Assembly (NCBI GenBank): GCA_016191205.1
Contig: JACPPB010000026.1
Span: 62,001 to 126,000 of the forward strand
Direction of reading: 5' to 3'
DNA length: 64,000 bases
DNA from: Gammaproteobacteria bacterium
GTDB taxonomy: Bacteria; Pseudomonadota; Gammaproteobacteria; Pseudomonadales; Porticoccaceae
Of the stretch, positions 9,700-19,907 are shown in pieces (within the stretch, counting starts at the first letter, position 1; every line of letters starts with the position of its first letter). The notes below the pieces were generated by a model, which had not been told where the DNA came from, did not search any database, and saw only the letters and a list, made by a program, of their open reading frames with translations. A program made the position numbers and the translations under genes.

Positions 9700-10104
9700 T
9701 TGCCCGACATTGGGTTTTCCGAAATCCTGCTGGTGATCGTGATCGCCCTGGTGGTGATCGGCCCCAAGCGCCTGCCCGAGGCGGCGCGTTTTCTCGGCTA
9801 TTGGACCGGCAAGCTGCGGCGCACACTGCAGAATGCCCGCGCCGACATGGAGCGGGAGCTGGGCATCGACGACATCAAGCGCGAAGTTCACAACCAGTTG
9901 CGGCTGGAAGAACTGGAAGCCGAACGCAAGCAGGTCGAGGAAACCTTCCGGCGCAGCCAGACCCTGCCACCCAAACCGCTGGCACCCGCGACACCAGCCG
10001 ATCCGAGCACCATGGACTTTATCGACGATGAACCGCCCGAGCCCCAGGCGGACGCCAGGACTCTGACCGCACCTGCGGCAGCGACAACCCCCCGTCATGA
10101 GTGA
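9700..10104 (+). CDS. tatB: Sec-independent translocase subunit TatB
   Basis: A 134-residue TatB: membrane helix FSEILLVIVIALVVIGPKRLP, then a long amphipathic and charged helix (AADMERELGIDDIKREVHN region) and a proline-rich tail. TatB sits with TatC in the twin-arginine signal receptor. The start is a TTG, supported by GAGAAAGG about seven bases upstream and by MPDIGF being the normal family N-terminus. Confidence 0.93.
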   Translation: MPDIGFSEILLVIVIALVVIGPKRLPEAARFLGYWTGKLRRTLQNARADMERELGIDDIKREVHNQLRLEELEAERKQVEETFRRSQTLPPKPLAPATPADPSTMDFIDDEPPEPQADARTLTAPAAATTPRHE

Positions 10105-10873
10105 AGTCCCGGATACCGACCGGGAAACCACCCTGGTCGAACACCTGATCGAGTTGCGCAACCGGCTGCTGCGCTGCGTATTGGGAATCGGCCTGATGTT
10201 CGCCGGCACCTTCCCCTTTGCCAACCGGATCTACGATTACGTTTCCGCGCCGCTGCGCGTCTATCTTCCGGAAGGCTCGTCGATGATCGCCACGGATGTC
10301 GCCGGGCCGTTCTTCGCACCCGTCAAACTGGCGTTTGTCGCCGCTGTTCTGGCCGCCATGCCGGTGATCCTCTACCAGGCCTGGGCGTTCATCGCGCCCG
10401 GGCTTTACAGGCGGGAGCGCCACATCGTGCTGCCGCTGTTCGCCTCCAGCGTACTGTTGTTCTACGGCGGCATGGCATTCGCTTACTACCTGGTGTTTCC
10501 GCTGATTTTCGGGTTCTTCACCCACGTCGGGCCTGAACACGTCGCGGTGATGACGGATATCACCCGCTATCTGGATTTCGTGCTGAAGCTGTTTTTCGCG
10601 TTCGGATTCACCTTCGAGATTCCCGTCGCGGTAGTGATCCTGAGCTGGACCGGACTGGTCAACCCGCAAACCCTGGCGGAAAAACGCCCCTACGTCATCG
10701 TGGGCTGTTTTACCGTGGGGATGCTGCTGACGCCGCCGGATGTGTTCTCGCAAACCATGCTCGCCGTGCCCATGTGGTTGCTGTTCGAACTGGGGATAGT
10801 GTGTGGACGCTGGATCTACCGCACGAAAACCCCCGACGCGGAAACCACCGCCCTGGTCGACGAGGGCAACTGA
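10097..10873 (+). CDS. tatC: Sec-independent translocase subunit TatC
   Basis: A 258-residue polytopic membrane protein with six hydrophobic segments; TatC binds twin-arginine signal peptides. Conserved signatures include HLIELRNRLLRC at the cytoplasmic N-terminus, the periplasmic VSAPLRVYLPEG, and FTFEIPVAVVILSWTG. It overlaps tatB by eight bases and closes the operon that starts with ubiE. Confidence 0.95.
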   Translation: MSEVPDTDRETTLVEHLIELRNRLLRCVLGIGLMFAGTFPFANRIYDYVSAPLRVYLPEGSSMIATDVAGPFFAPVKLAFVAAVLAAMPVILYQAWAFIAPGLYRRERHIVLPLFASSVLLFYGGMAFAYYLVFPLIFGFFTHVGPEHVAVMTDITRYLDFVLKLFFAFGFTFEIPVAVVILSWTGLVNPQTLAEKRPYVIVGCFTVGMLLTPPDVFSQTMLAVPMWLLFELGIVCGRWIYRTKTPDAETTALVDEGN

Positions 10874-10942
10874 TCGGGCAGCCGGTCGGTGGCTGTTGGC
10901 CGCAGAAGCAGAAAGTCGCCGCTGAAGGACCCGGCGCTCAGC

Positions 10943-12124
10943 TCAGCCGATCGCGCCTGCCGCCCGCAGCACGGCGATATCGGCATCGGAACAGCCCACC
11001 GATTTCAGCACTTCGTCGGTATGCTCCCCCAGCGCCGGCGCCGGTCGACGTACGGTGCAGGGCTCACCCGCGAAAATCGCCGCCGGCCGCGTCTGACGCA
11101 GACGCCCGCCCCGAGGATCGTCGTACTCGATCAATGCGCCCGCATGGCGGACACGGGGATCCTCGATCACCTCGTCCAGGGTGTTGACCTTGCCGCAGGG
11201 AACCCCTTCACGATCCATGCGCGCCACCACCTCGGCGGTGGTCAGGATGCGCGTCTTGCCCTCGAACGCCACCAGCAGTTCGCTGTAGTTGCTGAAGCGC
11301 TCGAAAATCGATGCATAACGGCTTTCGTCGCGCAGGTGCGGCAATTCCAGCGCCCGGCAGGCACCCTTGAACTCCTCGTCACCCACCACGATGGTGGTGA
11401 CAAAGCCATCGGCGGTCGCCAGTACCCGATAAAACTCCGCCAGCAGCGGCTTGGGCTGAAAGCCCTCCGTGCCCACGAAACCGTGGTTCCAGAAGGCATC
11501 CGGCCACAGGAATTGCAGGCTCGCTTCCAGCATCGACACTTCGATATGGTGGCCGCGAACGCGGCCCGAAGCGCGCGCGAACAGCGCCGAGGAAATGGCC
11601 TGGGCCGTGGTCAGCGCCGCGATCTTGTCGCTCGCGATCGTCTTGACGAGCTCCGGCTTGCCGCCAACACCCTGGACGGCCGCGAAGCCCGCCGTCACCT
11701 GGATCACCGGATCGTAGACGCGCTGGTGCGCCGCCGGCCCGTCCGGGCCGAAACCGGAAATCGACACATAGATGAGATCGGGATTGATGTCGTGCAAGTC
11801 CTCGTACCCGTAACCACTGCGGTCGAGGGCACCCGGACGCGAGTTCTGCACGAACACGTCGGCGGTCTTGATCAGCTCGATCAGCACCGGTCGCAATTGG
11901 GGATTCTTGAGATCGACCGCCAGCGAGCGTTTATTGCGATTCATGGCGGCGTTGTAGCCGGTCACGCCGCCGCGCACGCCGCCCACATGGCGCGACGGGT
12001 CGCCGCGGCCAACGGTTTCAAGCCGGATCACATCGGCGCCCTGATCGGCCAGGATTCCGGTGGCGAAGGGCCCGGAAGCATTGGTGGTCACTTCAACGAT
12101 ACGAATGCCTTTGAGTGGCTCCAC
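10943..12124 (-). CDS. CaiB/BaiF family III CoA-transferase
   Basis: A 393-residue family III CoA-transferase that moves CoA between carboxylic acids. N-terminal nucleotide-fold signature: LKGIRIVEV and ADQGADVIRLETVGRGDPSR; the catalytic aspartate is probably in IASDKIAALTTAQ, matching the Asp169 region of formyl-CoA transferase. I start at a GTG (VEPLKGIRI) because GGAG lies eight bases upstream; the ORF track's longer version reads through untranslated sequence. It is clearly more divergent than the four tandem paralogues at 27.4-32.6 kb. The substrate is unknown. It faces tatC tail to tail. Confidence 0.85.
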   Translation of the reverse strand: MEPLKGIRIVEVTTNASGPFATGILADQGADVIRLETVGRGDPSRHVGGVRGGVTGYNAAMNRNKRSLAVDLKNPQLRPVLIELIKTADVFVQNSRPGALDRSGYGYEDLHDINPDLIYVSISGFGPDGPAAHQRVYDPVIQVTAGFAAVQGVGGKPELVKTIASDKIAALTTAQAISSALFARASGRVRGHHIEVSMLEASLQFLWPDAFWNHGFVGTEGFQPKPLLAEFYRVLATADGFVTTIVVGDEEFKGACRALELPHLRDESRYASIFERFSNYSELLVAFEGKTRILTTAEVVARMDREGVPCGKVNTLDEVIEDPRVRHAGALIEYDDPRGGRLRQTRPAAIFAGEPCTVRRPAPALGEHTDEVLKSVGCSDADIAVLRAAGAIG

Positions 12125-12224
12125 GGTAATTTCTCCGTCGTTTGTTGTTATCGGGTTGCAATTTTCCGGGCTGAACTTATTCCTTTTTCGGACCAAGTTT
12201 ATGGGACAGGATTCATCGGACACA

Positions 12225-12246
12225 CACCCGGCCTCGCGGCCGGGTG
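12225..12246 (-). terminator. hairpin after the DUF3094 gene
   Basis: CACCCGGCC and GGCCGGGTG form a perfect 9-bp stem with a TCGC loop, nine bases beyond the stop codon of the DUF3094 gene. No U-tract follows, so intrinsic termination is uncertain; it could also act as an mRNA 3'-end stabiliser. Confidence 0.45.
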
Positions 12247-12254
12247 GATCCCAT

Positions 12255-12440
12255 TCAGAGCGCGCCCTGCATCCAGGCGAACAGCAGCGCAAAACCGCTG
12301 ATCAGGCTGACCACGATCCACAGCACCAGCAGCAATCGCAGCGGACGGAACGGCTGGCGCTCGACCTGATGAATCGGGGAATTGAGATATTCCCGCACCC
12401 GCGCGAGATCCTCTTCCGACAACTTGGGCTTCTCGATCAT
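12255..12440 (-). CDS. DUF3094 family small membrane protein
   Basis: A 61-residue protein: a charged, helical N-terminal half with LSEEDLARVREYLNSP and the family-like HQVERQPFRP, then one membrane helix (LLLVLWIVVSLISGFALLFAW). The pattern matches DUF3094, known from Pseudomonas and relatives, whose function is unknown. It sits downstream of the acyl-CoA dehydrogenase on the same strand with a 39-base gap, so co-transcription is possible. Confidence 0.75.
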   Translation of the reverse strand: MIEKPKLSEEDLARVREYLNSPIHQVERQPFRPLRLLLVLWIVVSLISGFALLFAWMQGAL

Positions 12441-12479
12441 CGTGCAACTCCGCCGCTGGGCTCCTGCGAGCCGGGAACT

Positions 12480-14282
<1,803 letters not shown>

Positions 14283-14373
14283 CGTGTATCTCCAGGTTCG
14301 TTGGCGCCCCCAGTTTAGGCAACCCGGGCGGCAGGGAACAGCGCGCGGCGGCGGTTTCCGGCGACTCTCCGGA

Positions 14374-15564
14374 CTAGGATTTGCCCTGCGCAGCCGGCAC
14401 GGCGCGCCAGGCAGTGGCGAGCGCCTCCACCAGGGCATCCACCTGCGCTTCACTGTGCGCCGCGCTCAGTGCGATACGCAGCCGGGCGGTGCCCCGCGGC
14501 ACCGTCGGCGGGCGGATCGCACCCACCCAGTGCCCGGCGGCGCGCAGGTGCCCGGCGATCGCCTGCACCCGGCCGTCGTCGCCAACCGGGACCGGCTGGA
14601 TGGGCGTCGTCGACGGCAGCAGCGGAATACCCAGGGCCGCGGCGCCGGCGCGAAACCGGGCGATCAATGCGCGCAAATGATCGCGGCGCCAACCCTCGTC
14701 GCGCAGCAGGCGCAGGCTGGCGCGGGTGGCGGCGGCCACCGCGGGTGGCAGCGCAGTGGTGTAGATATAGGTGCGGCCAAACTGGATCAGCGTTTCGATC
14801 AGGGCCTCACTGCCGGCGACGAAGGCGCCAAAGGTACCGAACGCCTTGCCCAGCGTGCCGATCAGGATCGGCACCGCATCGAGCCCGAGACCCAGCGCCT
14901 CGACGATGCCGCCACCCTTGTCGCCGAGCACGCCAAAGCCGTGGGCATCGTCGACCATCAGCCAGGCGCCGCGTGCGTCGGCGCGGGCCGCCAGTTCACC
15001 CAGCGGCGCCAGATCACCGTCCATGCTGAACACCCCATCGGTGGCGATCAGAATGCGGCGCGGCCCGACCGGGGCAAGCAGACCATCAAGCGTTTCCATA
15101 TCGCCGTGGGGATAGCGCTCGAAACGCGCACGGCACAGGAAACCCCCGTCCAGCAGGGAGGCGTGATTCAGGCGGTCCTGCAGCAGCAGATCGCCCGGCC
15201 CCATCAACGCATTGATGACGCCCATATTGGCCATGTAACCCGTGGAAAACAGCAGTGCCCGCGGCCGCCCGGTAAAGGCCGCAAGTTCCTCTTCCAAAGC
15301 CTGGTGCGCGCGGCTGTGGCCGCTGATGAGGTGCGACGCGCCGCTGCCCACCCCGTAGGTTTCGGCGGCGCGGACAAAGGCGGCGATCACCTCGGGATGA
15401 TTGGCGAGTCCCAGGTAATCGTTGCTCGCGAAGTTCACGCAGGCGCGACCGTCGACCCGTACCCGGGCACCCTGCGGCGTCTCCAGGGTCAGGCGGCGCC
15501 GATACAGCTTCTCGACCTGGCGCGCCTCCAGGGCAACGCGCAATTCCCGGTCGGGGGAGGTCAC
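14374..15564 (-). CDS. bioF: 8-amino-7-oxononanoate synthase BioF
   Basis: A 396-residue PLP enzyme of the alpha-oxoamine synthase family that joins pimeloyl-ACP/CoA and alanine in biotin synthesis. Motifs: [39 protein letters not shown] and the PLP-lysine region [14 protein letters not shown]. The GTG start (VTSPDRELR) overlaps the bioB stop as GTGA; the ORF track's longer reading is inside bioB. Neighbouring bioB makes true BioF more likely than a sphingolipid or haem-type relative. Confidence 0.93.
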   Translation of the reverse strand: MTSPDRELRVALEARQVEKLYRRRLTLETPQGARVRVDGRACVNFASNDYLGLANHPEVIAAFVRAAETYGVGSGASHLISGHSRAHQALEEELAAFTGRPRALLFSTGYMANMGVINALMGPGDLLLQDRLNHASLLDGGFLCRARFERYPHGDMETLDGLLAPVGPRRILIATDGVFSMDGDLAPLGELAARADARGAWLMVDDAHGFGVLGDKGGGIVEALGLGLDAVPILIGTLGKAFGTFGAFVAGSEALIETLIQFGRTYIYTTALPPAVAAATRASLRLLRDEGWRRDHLRALIARFRAGAAALGIPLLPSTTPIQPVPVGDDGRVQAIAGHLRAAGHWVGAIRPPTVPRGTARLRIALSAAHSEAQVDALVEALATAWRAVPAAQGKS

Positions 15565-16595
15565 CCGGTGCGGGCCGCCGCGTCGTACCAGAGTCCCGCG
15601 GCATCCTGGTTTTGATACAGGGGCACATCCGCCGGCTGCTCCGCCAGGCCGGCTTCGGGCCGGATGCCCAGGCGGGCAAACAGTGTGCGGTCCGCATCGG
15701 CGTCCGGGTTGGGGGTGGTGAGCAGCTTCTCGCCGTAGAAAATCGAATTGGCCCCGGCGAAGAACGCCAGCGCCTGGGTCTGTTCGTTCATGGACTCGCG
15801 ACCGGCGGACAGCCGCACATGGGACGCCGGCATCAGGATGCGCGCCACCGCGATGGTGCGGACAAAGTCGAAGGGATCGAGCGTCTCCGCGTCCGCCAGC
15901 GGTGTCCCGGCGACCGGCACCAGCTGATTGATGGGCACGGATTCGGGATGCACCGGCAGGTTGGCGAGCTGCACCAGCAGCCCGGCGCGATCCGCGAGAC
16001 CTTCGCCCATGCCGAGAATGCCGCCCGCGCACACTTTCATGCCGGCGCGACGCACCCGGTCGAGGGTCTCCAGCCGATCCTGGTAAGTACGGGTGGTGAT
16101 GATCTCGCCGTAGTATTCCGGCGAGGTATCCAGATTGTGGTTGTAGTAGTCGAGGCCCGCGTCGGCCAGCGCCAGGGACTGGGTTTCGGACAGCATGCCC
16201 AGCGTCATGCAGGTCTCCAGGCCCAGCGCCTTCACCGCGCGGACCATGTCCAGAACTTGGGGCAGGTCGCGGTCGTGGGGCGAGCGCCAGGCGGCACCCA
16301 TGCAGAAACGGGTGGCGCCCTGGGCGCGCGCGGCCCGCGCGCGCTCGATCACGGCTTCCAGTTCGAGCAGTTTTTCCCGCTCCAGGCCGGTGTCGTAACG
16401 GGCGCTCTGGGGGCAGTACTTGCAGTCCTCCGGGCAGGCGCCGGTCTTGATCGACAACAGCGTGCTCACCTGGACGGTATTGGGATCGAAGTGCTGCCGG
16501 TGAACGGTTTGGGCCCGAAACAGCAGCTCGTTGAAGGGCAGCGCGAACAGCGCCAGGGCTTCGGCTCGGGTCCAGTCGTGGCGGATCGCGGTCAT
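15561..16595 (-). CDS. bioB: biotin synthase BioB
   Basis: A 344-residue radical-SAM enzyme that inserts sulfur into dethiobiotin. The radical-SAM cysteines are in [14 protein letters not shown] (CxxxCxxC) near residue 53, followed by [26 protein letters not shown] and the second-cluster residues further on, including SAGRESM. I start at [14 protein letters not shown]. It is first in a bioB-bioF pair and is preceded by a sigma70-like promoter overlapped by a BirA-type operator. No bioA, bioC or bioD is in this window. Confidence 0.96.
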   Translation of the reverse strand: MTAIRHDWTRAEALALFALPFNELLFRAQTVHRQHFDPNTVQVSTLLSIKTGACPEDCKYCPQSARYDTGLEREKLLELEAVIERARAARAQGATRFCMGAAWRSPHDRDLPQVLDMVRAVKALGLETCMTLGMLSETQSLALADAGLDYYNHNLDTSPEYYGEIITTRTYQDRLETLDRVRRAGMKVCAGGILGMGEGLADRAGLLVQLANLPVHPESVPINQLVPVAGTPLADAETLDPFDFVRTIAVARILMPASHVRLSAGRESMNEQTQALAFFAGANSIFYGEKLLTTPNPDADADRTLFARLGIRPEAGLAEQPADVPLYQNQDAAGLWYDAAARTG

Positions 16596-16632
16596 TGGGC
16601 GTCTCGGGTTGCGCGGCGGGAAGGATCGGGGA

Positions 16633-16660
16633 ATCATATCGGCCGAGACCCTGCTGTCAA
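16633..16660 (-). promoter_or_regulatory. sigma70-type promoter of bioBF
   Basis: Read on the minus strand, TTGACA (16660-16655), a 16-base spacer and TATGAT (16638-16633) give a near-consensus -35/-10 pair, about 38 bases before the bioB ATG. The -35 box lies inside the BirA-type operator, so repressor binding would block it. Confidence 0.65.
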
Positions 16661-16686
16661 CCGCGGGTCAGGATCGGGGTTAACAA
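16654..16686. promoter_or_regulatory. BirA-type biotin operator between bioB and comF
   Basis: On the minus strand TTGTTAACC, 15 bases, GGTTGACAG. The E. coli BirA consensus is about TTGTAAACC, 15-16 bases, GGTTTACAA, so the two half sites differ by one and two bases and the spacing fits. It overlaps the bioB -35 box, as expected for repression by biotinoyl-AMP-bound BirA. BirA itself is not in the window. Confidence 0.7.
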
Positions 16687-16702
16687 CGTCCGGGACGCAT
16701 GG

Positions 16703-17392
16703 ATGCGCTCAGCCTCTTTCACACTGTTTCCCGGCCGCTGCCTGCTGTGCGGGAATCCGAGCCACCGCGCGCTCGATCTGTGCGCACCCTGCGCAGCCGA
16801 CCTGCCTTACCTCGACGTCGCCTGTGGGCAATGCGCCCTGCCGCTGCCCGCGCCGGGAACCTGTGCCCAGTGCCAACGACACCCGCCCCCGTTCGCGGTC
16901 AGCGTGGTGCCCTGCCGCCATGCCTTTCCAGTCGATCATCTGATCCAGCGCCTCAAATACGGCGGTGAGCTGGCGCAGGTCGCACCTCTGGCGGGCCTGC
17001 TCGCCACCCTGCTGCGGGAACGGCCGAAACCCCTGCCGCGGGCGCTGGTGCCAGTGCCGCTGCACTGGCGGCGCCAGGCGACGCGGGGATTCAATCAGGC
17101 GCTGGAGATCGCGAACCAATTGAGCAGGACACTGGCCATTCCGGTGCGCACCGACCTGGTTCGCCGCACCCGCGCCACGCCACCCCAGGTCGGCATGGCG
17201 CGGACGGAGCGCCGCCGCAATCTGGCGCGCGCTTTTGTCGTCAGCGCGGCGCCGGTGCCGGAACACATCGCGCTGATCGATGATGTCGTCACCACCGGGA
17301 GCACCATGGAGGCGCTGGCGCGCTGCCTGGGACAGGCCGGTGCGGCGCGGATCGAGGTCTGGGCCATCAGCCGCGCCCTGTTGGCAAATTAG
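16703..17392 (+). CDS. comF: ComF family phosphoribosyltransferase-like protein
   Basis: A 229-residue ComF/GntX-type protein: an N-terminal zinc ribbon with cysteine pairs CLLCGNPS, LCAPC, CGQC and CAQC, then a phosphoribosyltransferase fold with VPVPLHWRR, RGFNQALEIA and the PRPP loop IALIDDVVTTGSTMEAL. ComF supports DNA uptake in transformable bacteria; in others its role is unclear. The divergent bioB-comF arrangement is common in gammaproteobacteria. The start MRSASFTLFPGRC is chosen over the long upstream ORF. Confidence 0.9.
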   Translation: MRSASFTLFPGRCLLCGNPSHRALDLCAPCAADLPYLDVACGQCALPLPAPGTCAQCQRHPPPFAVSVVPCRHAFPVDHLIQRLKYGGELAQVAPLAGLLATLLRERPKPLPRALVPVPLHWRRQATRGFNQALEIANQLSRTLAIPVRTDLVRRTRATPPQVGMARTERRRNLARAFVVSAAPVPEHIALIDDVVTTGSTMEALARCLGQAGAARIEVWAISRALLAN

Positions 17393-17416
17393 CGCGGCGG
17401 GCCGGATAATGCGGCG

Positions 17417-18253
17417 ATGACGCGCACCCATCGGCAATGCAGTTCCGCCAGTCCGCAGGAAAGCCCCTGCAACGAGTCCCTGTGGCAGACGGTGGTCACC
17501 GAAGTCCGTGAGCAGGTCGAGGCGGAACCGCTGCTGGCCAGCTTTCTGCACAGCACCATCCTGAACCACCGCGATCTGTCCGCGGCGCTCAGCTTCCACC
17601 TCGCCAACAAGTTGCACAGCGACATCACCCCGGCACTGATGCTGCGGGAGATCTTCGATGACGCCTTCGCCGGCCAGCCCGACATCATCGACAGCGCCCG
17701 CTGCGACATCATCGCCACCTACGAGCGCGATTCCGCCTGCCGGGATTTCTCCACCCCGCTGCTCTATTTCAAGGGTTTTCATGCGCTGACCGCGCATCGG
17801 GTGTCGCACTGGCTGTGGCAAAACCGGCACCGCAACCTGGCGCTGGTGCTGCAAAACCGCATCTCCGTGACCTTTGGCGTCGACATCCACCCGGCGGCCC
17901 GTATCGGCAAGGGCATCCTGCTGGATCACGCCACCGGCCTCGTGATCGGCGAAACCGCCGTGGTGGAAGACGGCGTCTCCCTCATGCAGTCGGTCACCCT
18001 GGGCGGTACCGGCAAGGAGACCGGCGACCGCCACCCCAAGATCCGCCGCGGCGTGCTGGTGGGCCCGGGCGCGAAGATCCTCGGCAATATCGAAGTCGGT
18101 GAAGGCGCCAAGATCATCGCGGCCAGCGTGGTCCTGCAAGCGGTACCGGCGCACACCATCGCCGCCGGGGTACCGGCCCGGGTCATCGGCACCATTACCG
18201 ATGAACCCGCGCGCAAGATGGACCACGGCCTCGAGGGCTGCAGCGGCCTGTGA
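17417..18253 (+). CDS. cysE: serine O-acetyltransferase CysE
   Basis: A 278-residue enzyme that acetylates serine for cysteine synthesis. It has the N-terminal helical domain, then the left-handed beta-helix of hexapeptide repeats: GVDIHPAARIGKGILLDHATG, VVEDGVSLMQSVTLGGTGK and ILGNIEVGEGAKI. The catalytic His-Asp pair is in the DHATG and later DRHPKI segments. It follows comF by 24 bases. In many relatives cysE sits beside trmJ and iscR; here it is 15 kb away. Confidence 0.95.
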   Translation: MTRTHRQCSSASPQESPCNESLWQTVVTEVREQVEAEPLLASFLHSTILNHRDLSAALSFHLANKLHSDITPALMLREIFDDAFAGQPDIIDSARCDIIATYERDSACRDFSTPLLYFKGFHALTAHRVSHWLWQNRHRNLALVLQNRISVTFGVDIHPAARIGKGILLDHATGLVIGETAVVEDGVSLMQSVTLGGTGKETGDRHPKIRRGVLVGPGAKILGNIEVGEGAKIIAASVVLQAVPAHTIAAGVPARVIGTITDEPARKMDHGLEGCSGL

Positions 18254-18260
18254 CAGGCCG

Positions 18261-19214
18261 CTAACCTTCCGCGAAAGTCAGCACATCGCGGATATGTCCG
18301 GCCCCCAGCAATTGCATCAACAGGCGATCGACGCCCAGGGCAACCCCGGCGCAGTCCGGCAGACCTGCCGCCAGCGCCGCCAGGAGCCGTTCGTCAGCGG
18401 GCCGAACCGGCTTGCCCAGTGCCGCGCGCAGTTCGCCATCCGCCGCGAACCGGCGGCGTTGCTCATCGGCATCGGTCAGCTCCCAGTAGCCGTTGGCGAG
18501 CTCGACCCGGTTGAGGAACACCTCGAAACGCCGCGCCACGGGCACGCCATCCGGCGTGTCAACCACCCGCGCGAGCGCCGCCTGGCAGGCCGGATAAGCG
18601 GTGACGAACACGACGCCTGTCGGCAACCGTGGCTCCACCTTCAGACTGAACAGCAGGTCCAGGCAAATCGCGCGGGGCTCGTCGCGCCAACGCACCGCCG
18701 GCTGATCCGCCGCGGCCGCCGCTTGTTCACGCAGCTCACTGTCAGCCGCGGCATGGGGATCCAGCCCCAACGCGTCACGAAAGCATGTGCCGTAATCCAG
18801 CCGTGGACAGGGCGCCGCGCCTGCCGCGCCGAGGTTACGCAGCAGGGTTTCCACTTCATCCATCAACTGGCGGTCGTCCCAGCCGGGCCGATACCATTCA
18901 AGCAGGGTGAATTCAGGGTTGTGCAGACGTCCCCGCTCACCGGCCCGAAAGGCCTTGCCGAGGTAATAGACCGGTTGCGGATGGACCGCTAGCAGCCGTT
19001 TCAGAAAATATTCGGGTGAGCTTTGAAGGTACCCGGGTGGCTCGCCGGCCACCACCAGGTTGTCGATATGGACATCGGTGACGCCGGTCTGACCGAGCAC
19101 CGGGACATCGATTTCCAGCACCGCGCGGGCCGCGAAAAACGCGCGGATTCCGGCCAGCAGCCGCGCCCGCCGCACCAGGGCGTCGCGCGGTGCCGAAGGT
19201 CGCCAGTCGGTCAC
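18261..19214 (-). CDS. epmA: EF-P--(R)-beta-lysine ligase EpmA
   Basis: A 317-residue paralogue of class II lysyl-tRNA synthetase that lacks the anticodon-binding domain. It attaches (R)-beta-lysine to elongation factor P. Class II motifs: FLEIDVPVL-like AVLEIDVPVLGQTGVTD, QSSPEYFLKRLLA, the motif 2 region AFRAGERGRLHNPEFTLLEW, and the motif 3 region GVALGVDRLLMQLLG. It is next to efp and close to epmB, so all three modification components are together. Confidence 0.95.
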   Translation of the reverse strand: MTDWRPSAPRDALVRRARLLAGIRAFFAARAVLEIDVPVLGQTGVTDVHIDNLVVAGEPPGYLQSSPEYFLKRLLAVHPQPVYYLGKAFRAGERGRLHNPEFTLLEWYRPGWDDRQLMDEVETLLRNLGAAGAAPCPRLDYGTCFRDALGLDPHAAADSELREQAAAAADQPAVRWRDEPRAICLDLLFSLKVEPRLPTGVVFVTAYPACQAALARVVDTPDGVPVARRFEVFLNRVELANGYWELTDADEQRRRFAADGELRAALGKPVRPADERLLAALAAGLPDCAGVALGVDRLLMQLLGAGHIRDVLTFAEG

Positions 19215-19229
19215 CGCGCACCCCGCACG

Positions 19230-19258
19230 AAAAAGGGCGGTTGCAGCCGCCCTTTTTT
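19230..19258 (-). terminator. rho-independent terminator after efp
   Basis: AAAAAGGGCGG and CCGCCCTTTTT form an 11-bp stem around a 6-base loop, with a T-run on each strand. It lies between the efp stop and the epmA start, so it would end efp transcripts and separate the two genes. It is symmetric and could work in both directions. Confidence 0.85.
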
Positions 19259-19281
19259 CAGATCACCCAAACTTTCCGCCC

Positions 19282-19851
19282 TCACTCCCGGGCTCGGCTC
19301 AGGTACTCGCCGGTGCGCGTGTCGACCCGCACCACGTCTCCGACATTGAGAAACAATGGCACCTTGACGACCGCGCCGGTCACCAGCTTGGCGGGCTTGG
19401 TGCCGCCGGTGGCGGTGTCGCCCCGCATGCCGGGGTCGGTCTCGGCAATTTCGAGTTCGACATGGTTCGGCGGCGTCACCGCCAGGGGCGCCCCGTTGTA
19501 GAGCGTCACCACACAGTTGTCCTGTTCCCGCAGCCAGCGCGCCGCATCGCCGACGATCATTTCATCAGCCTGACACTGCTCGAACGTCTCGGGCGTCATG
19601 AAGTGCCAGTGCTCGCCATCGTTGTAGAGGTATTGCATGGTCACGTCGACGACGTCGGCGCCTTCCAGACTGTCGCCCGACTTGAAGGTGCGCTCCCAGA
19701 CCCGTCCGGTCTTGAGGTTGCGCATGCGCACGCGATTGAACGCCTGCCCTTTGCCGGGCTTCACGAATTCGTTTTCGAGGATGGAGCAGGGATCGCCGTC
19801 CAGCATCACTTTCAGGCCGGAGCGGAATTCGCTGGTAGAATAGACCGCCAT
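19282..19851 (-). CDS. efp: translation elongation factor P
   Basis: A 189-residue EF-P: three beta-barrel domains, of tRNA-like shape, that relieve ribosome stalling at proline runs. The modification loop reads VKPGKGQAF, with the lysine (K34-type) that EpmA targets. Further family markers are [33 protein letters not shown] and the C-terminal [23 protein letters not shown]. It is divergent from epmB and upstream of epmA. Confidence 0.97.
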   Translation of the reverse strand: MAVYSTSEFRSGLKVMLDGDPCSILENEFVKPGKGQAFNRVRMRNLKTGRVWERTFKSGDSLEGADVVDVTMQYLYNDGEHWHFMTPETFEQCQADEMIVGDAARWLREQDNCVVTLYNGAPLAVTPPNHVELEIAETDPGMRGDTATGGTKPAKLVTGAVVKVPLFLNVGDVVRVDTRTGEYLSRARE

Positions 19852-19907
19852 TCAGGGTTCCTTTTGCTTTCCGGATCAATGCGAGCCGGGCCAATTCGAG
19901 GGTCGTC

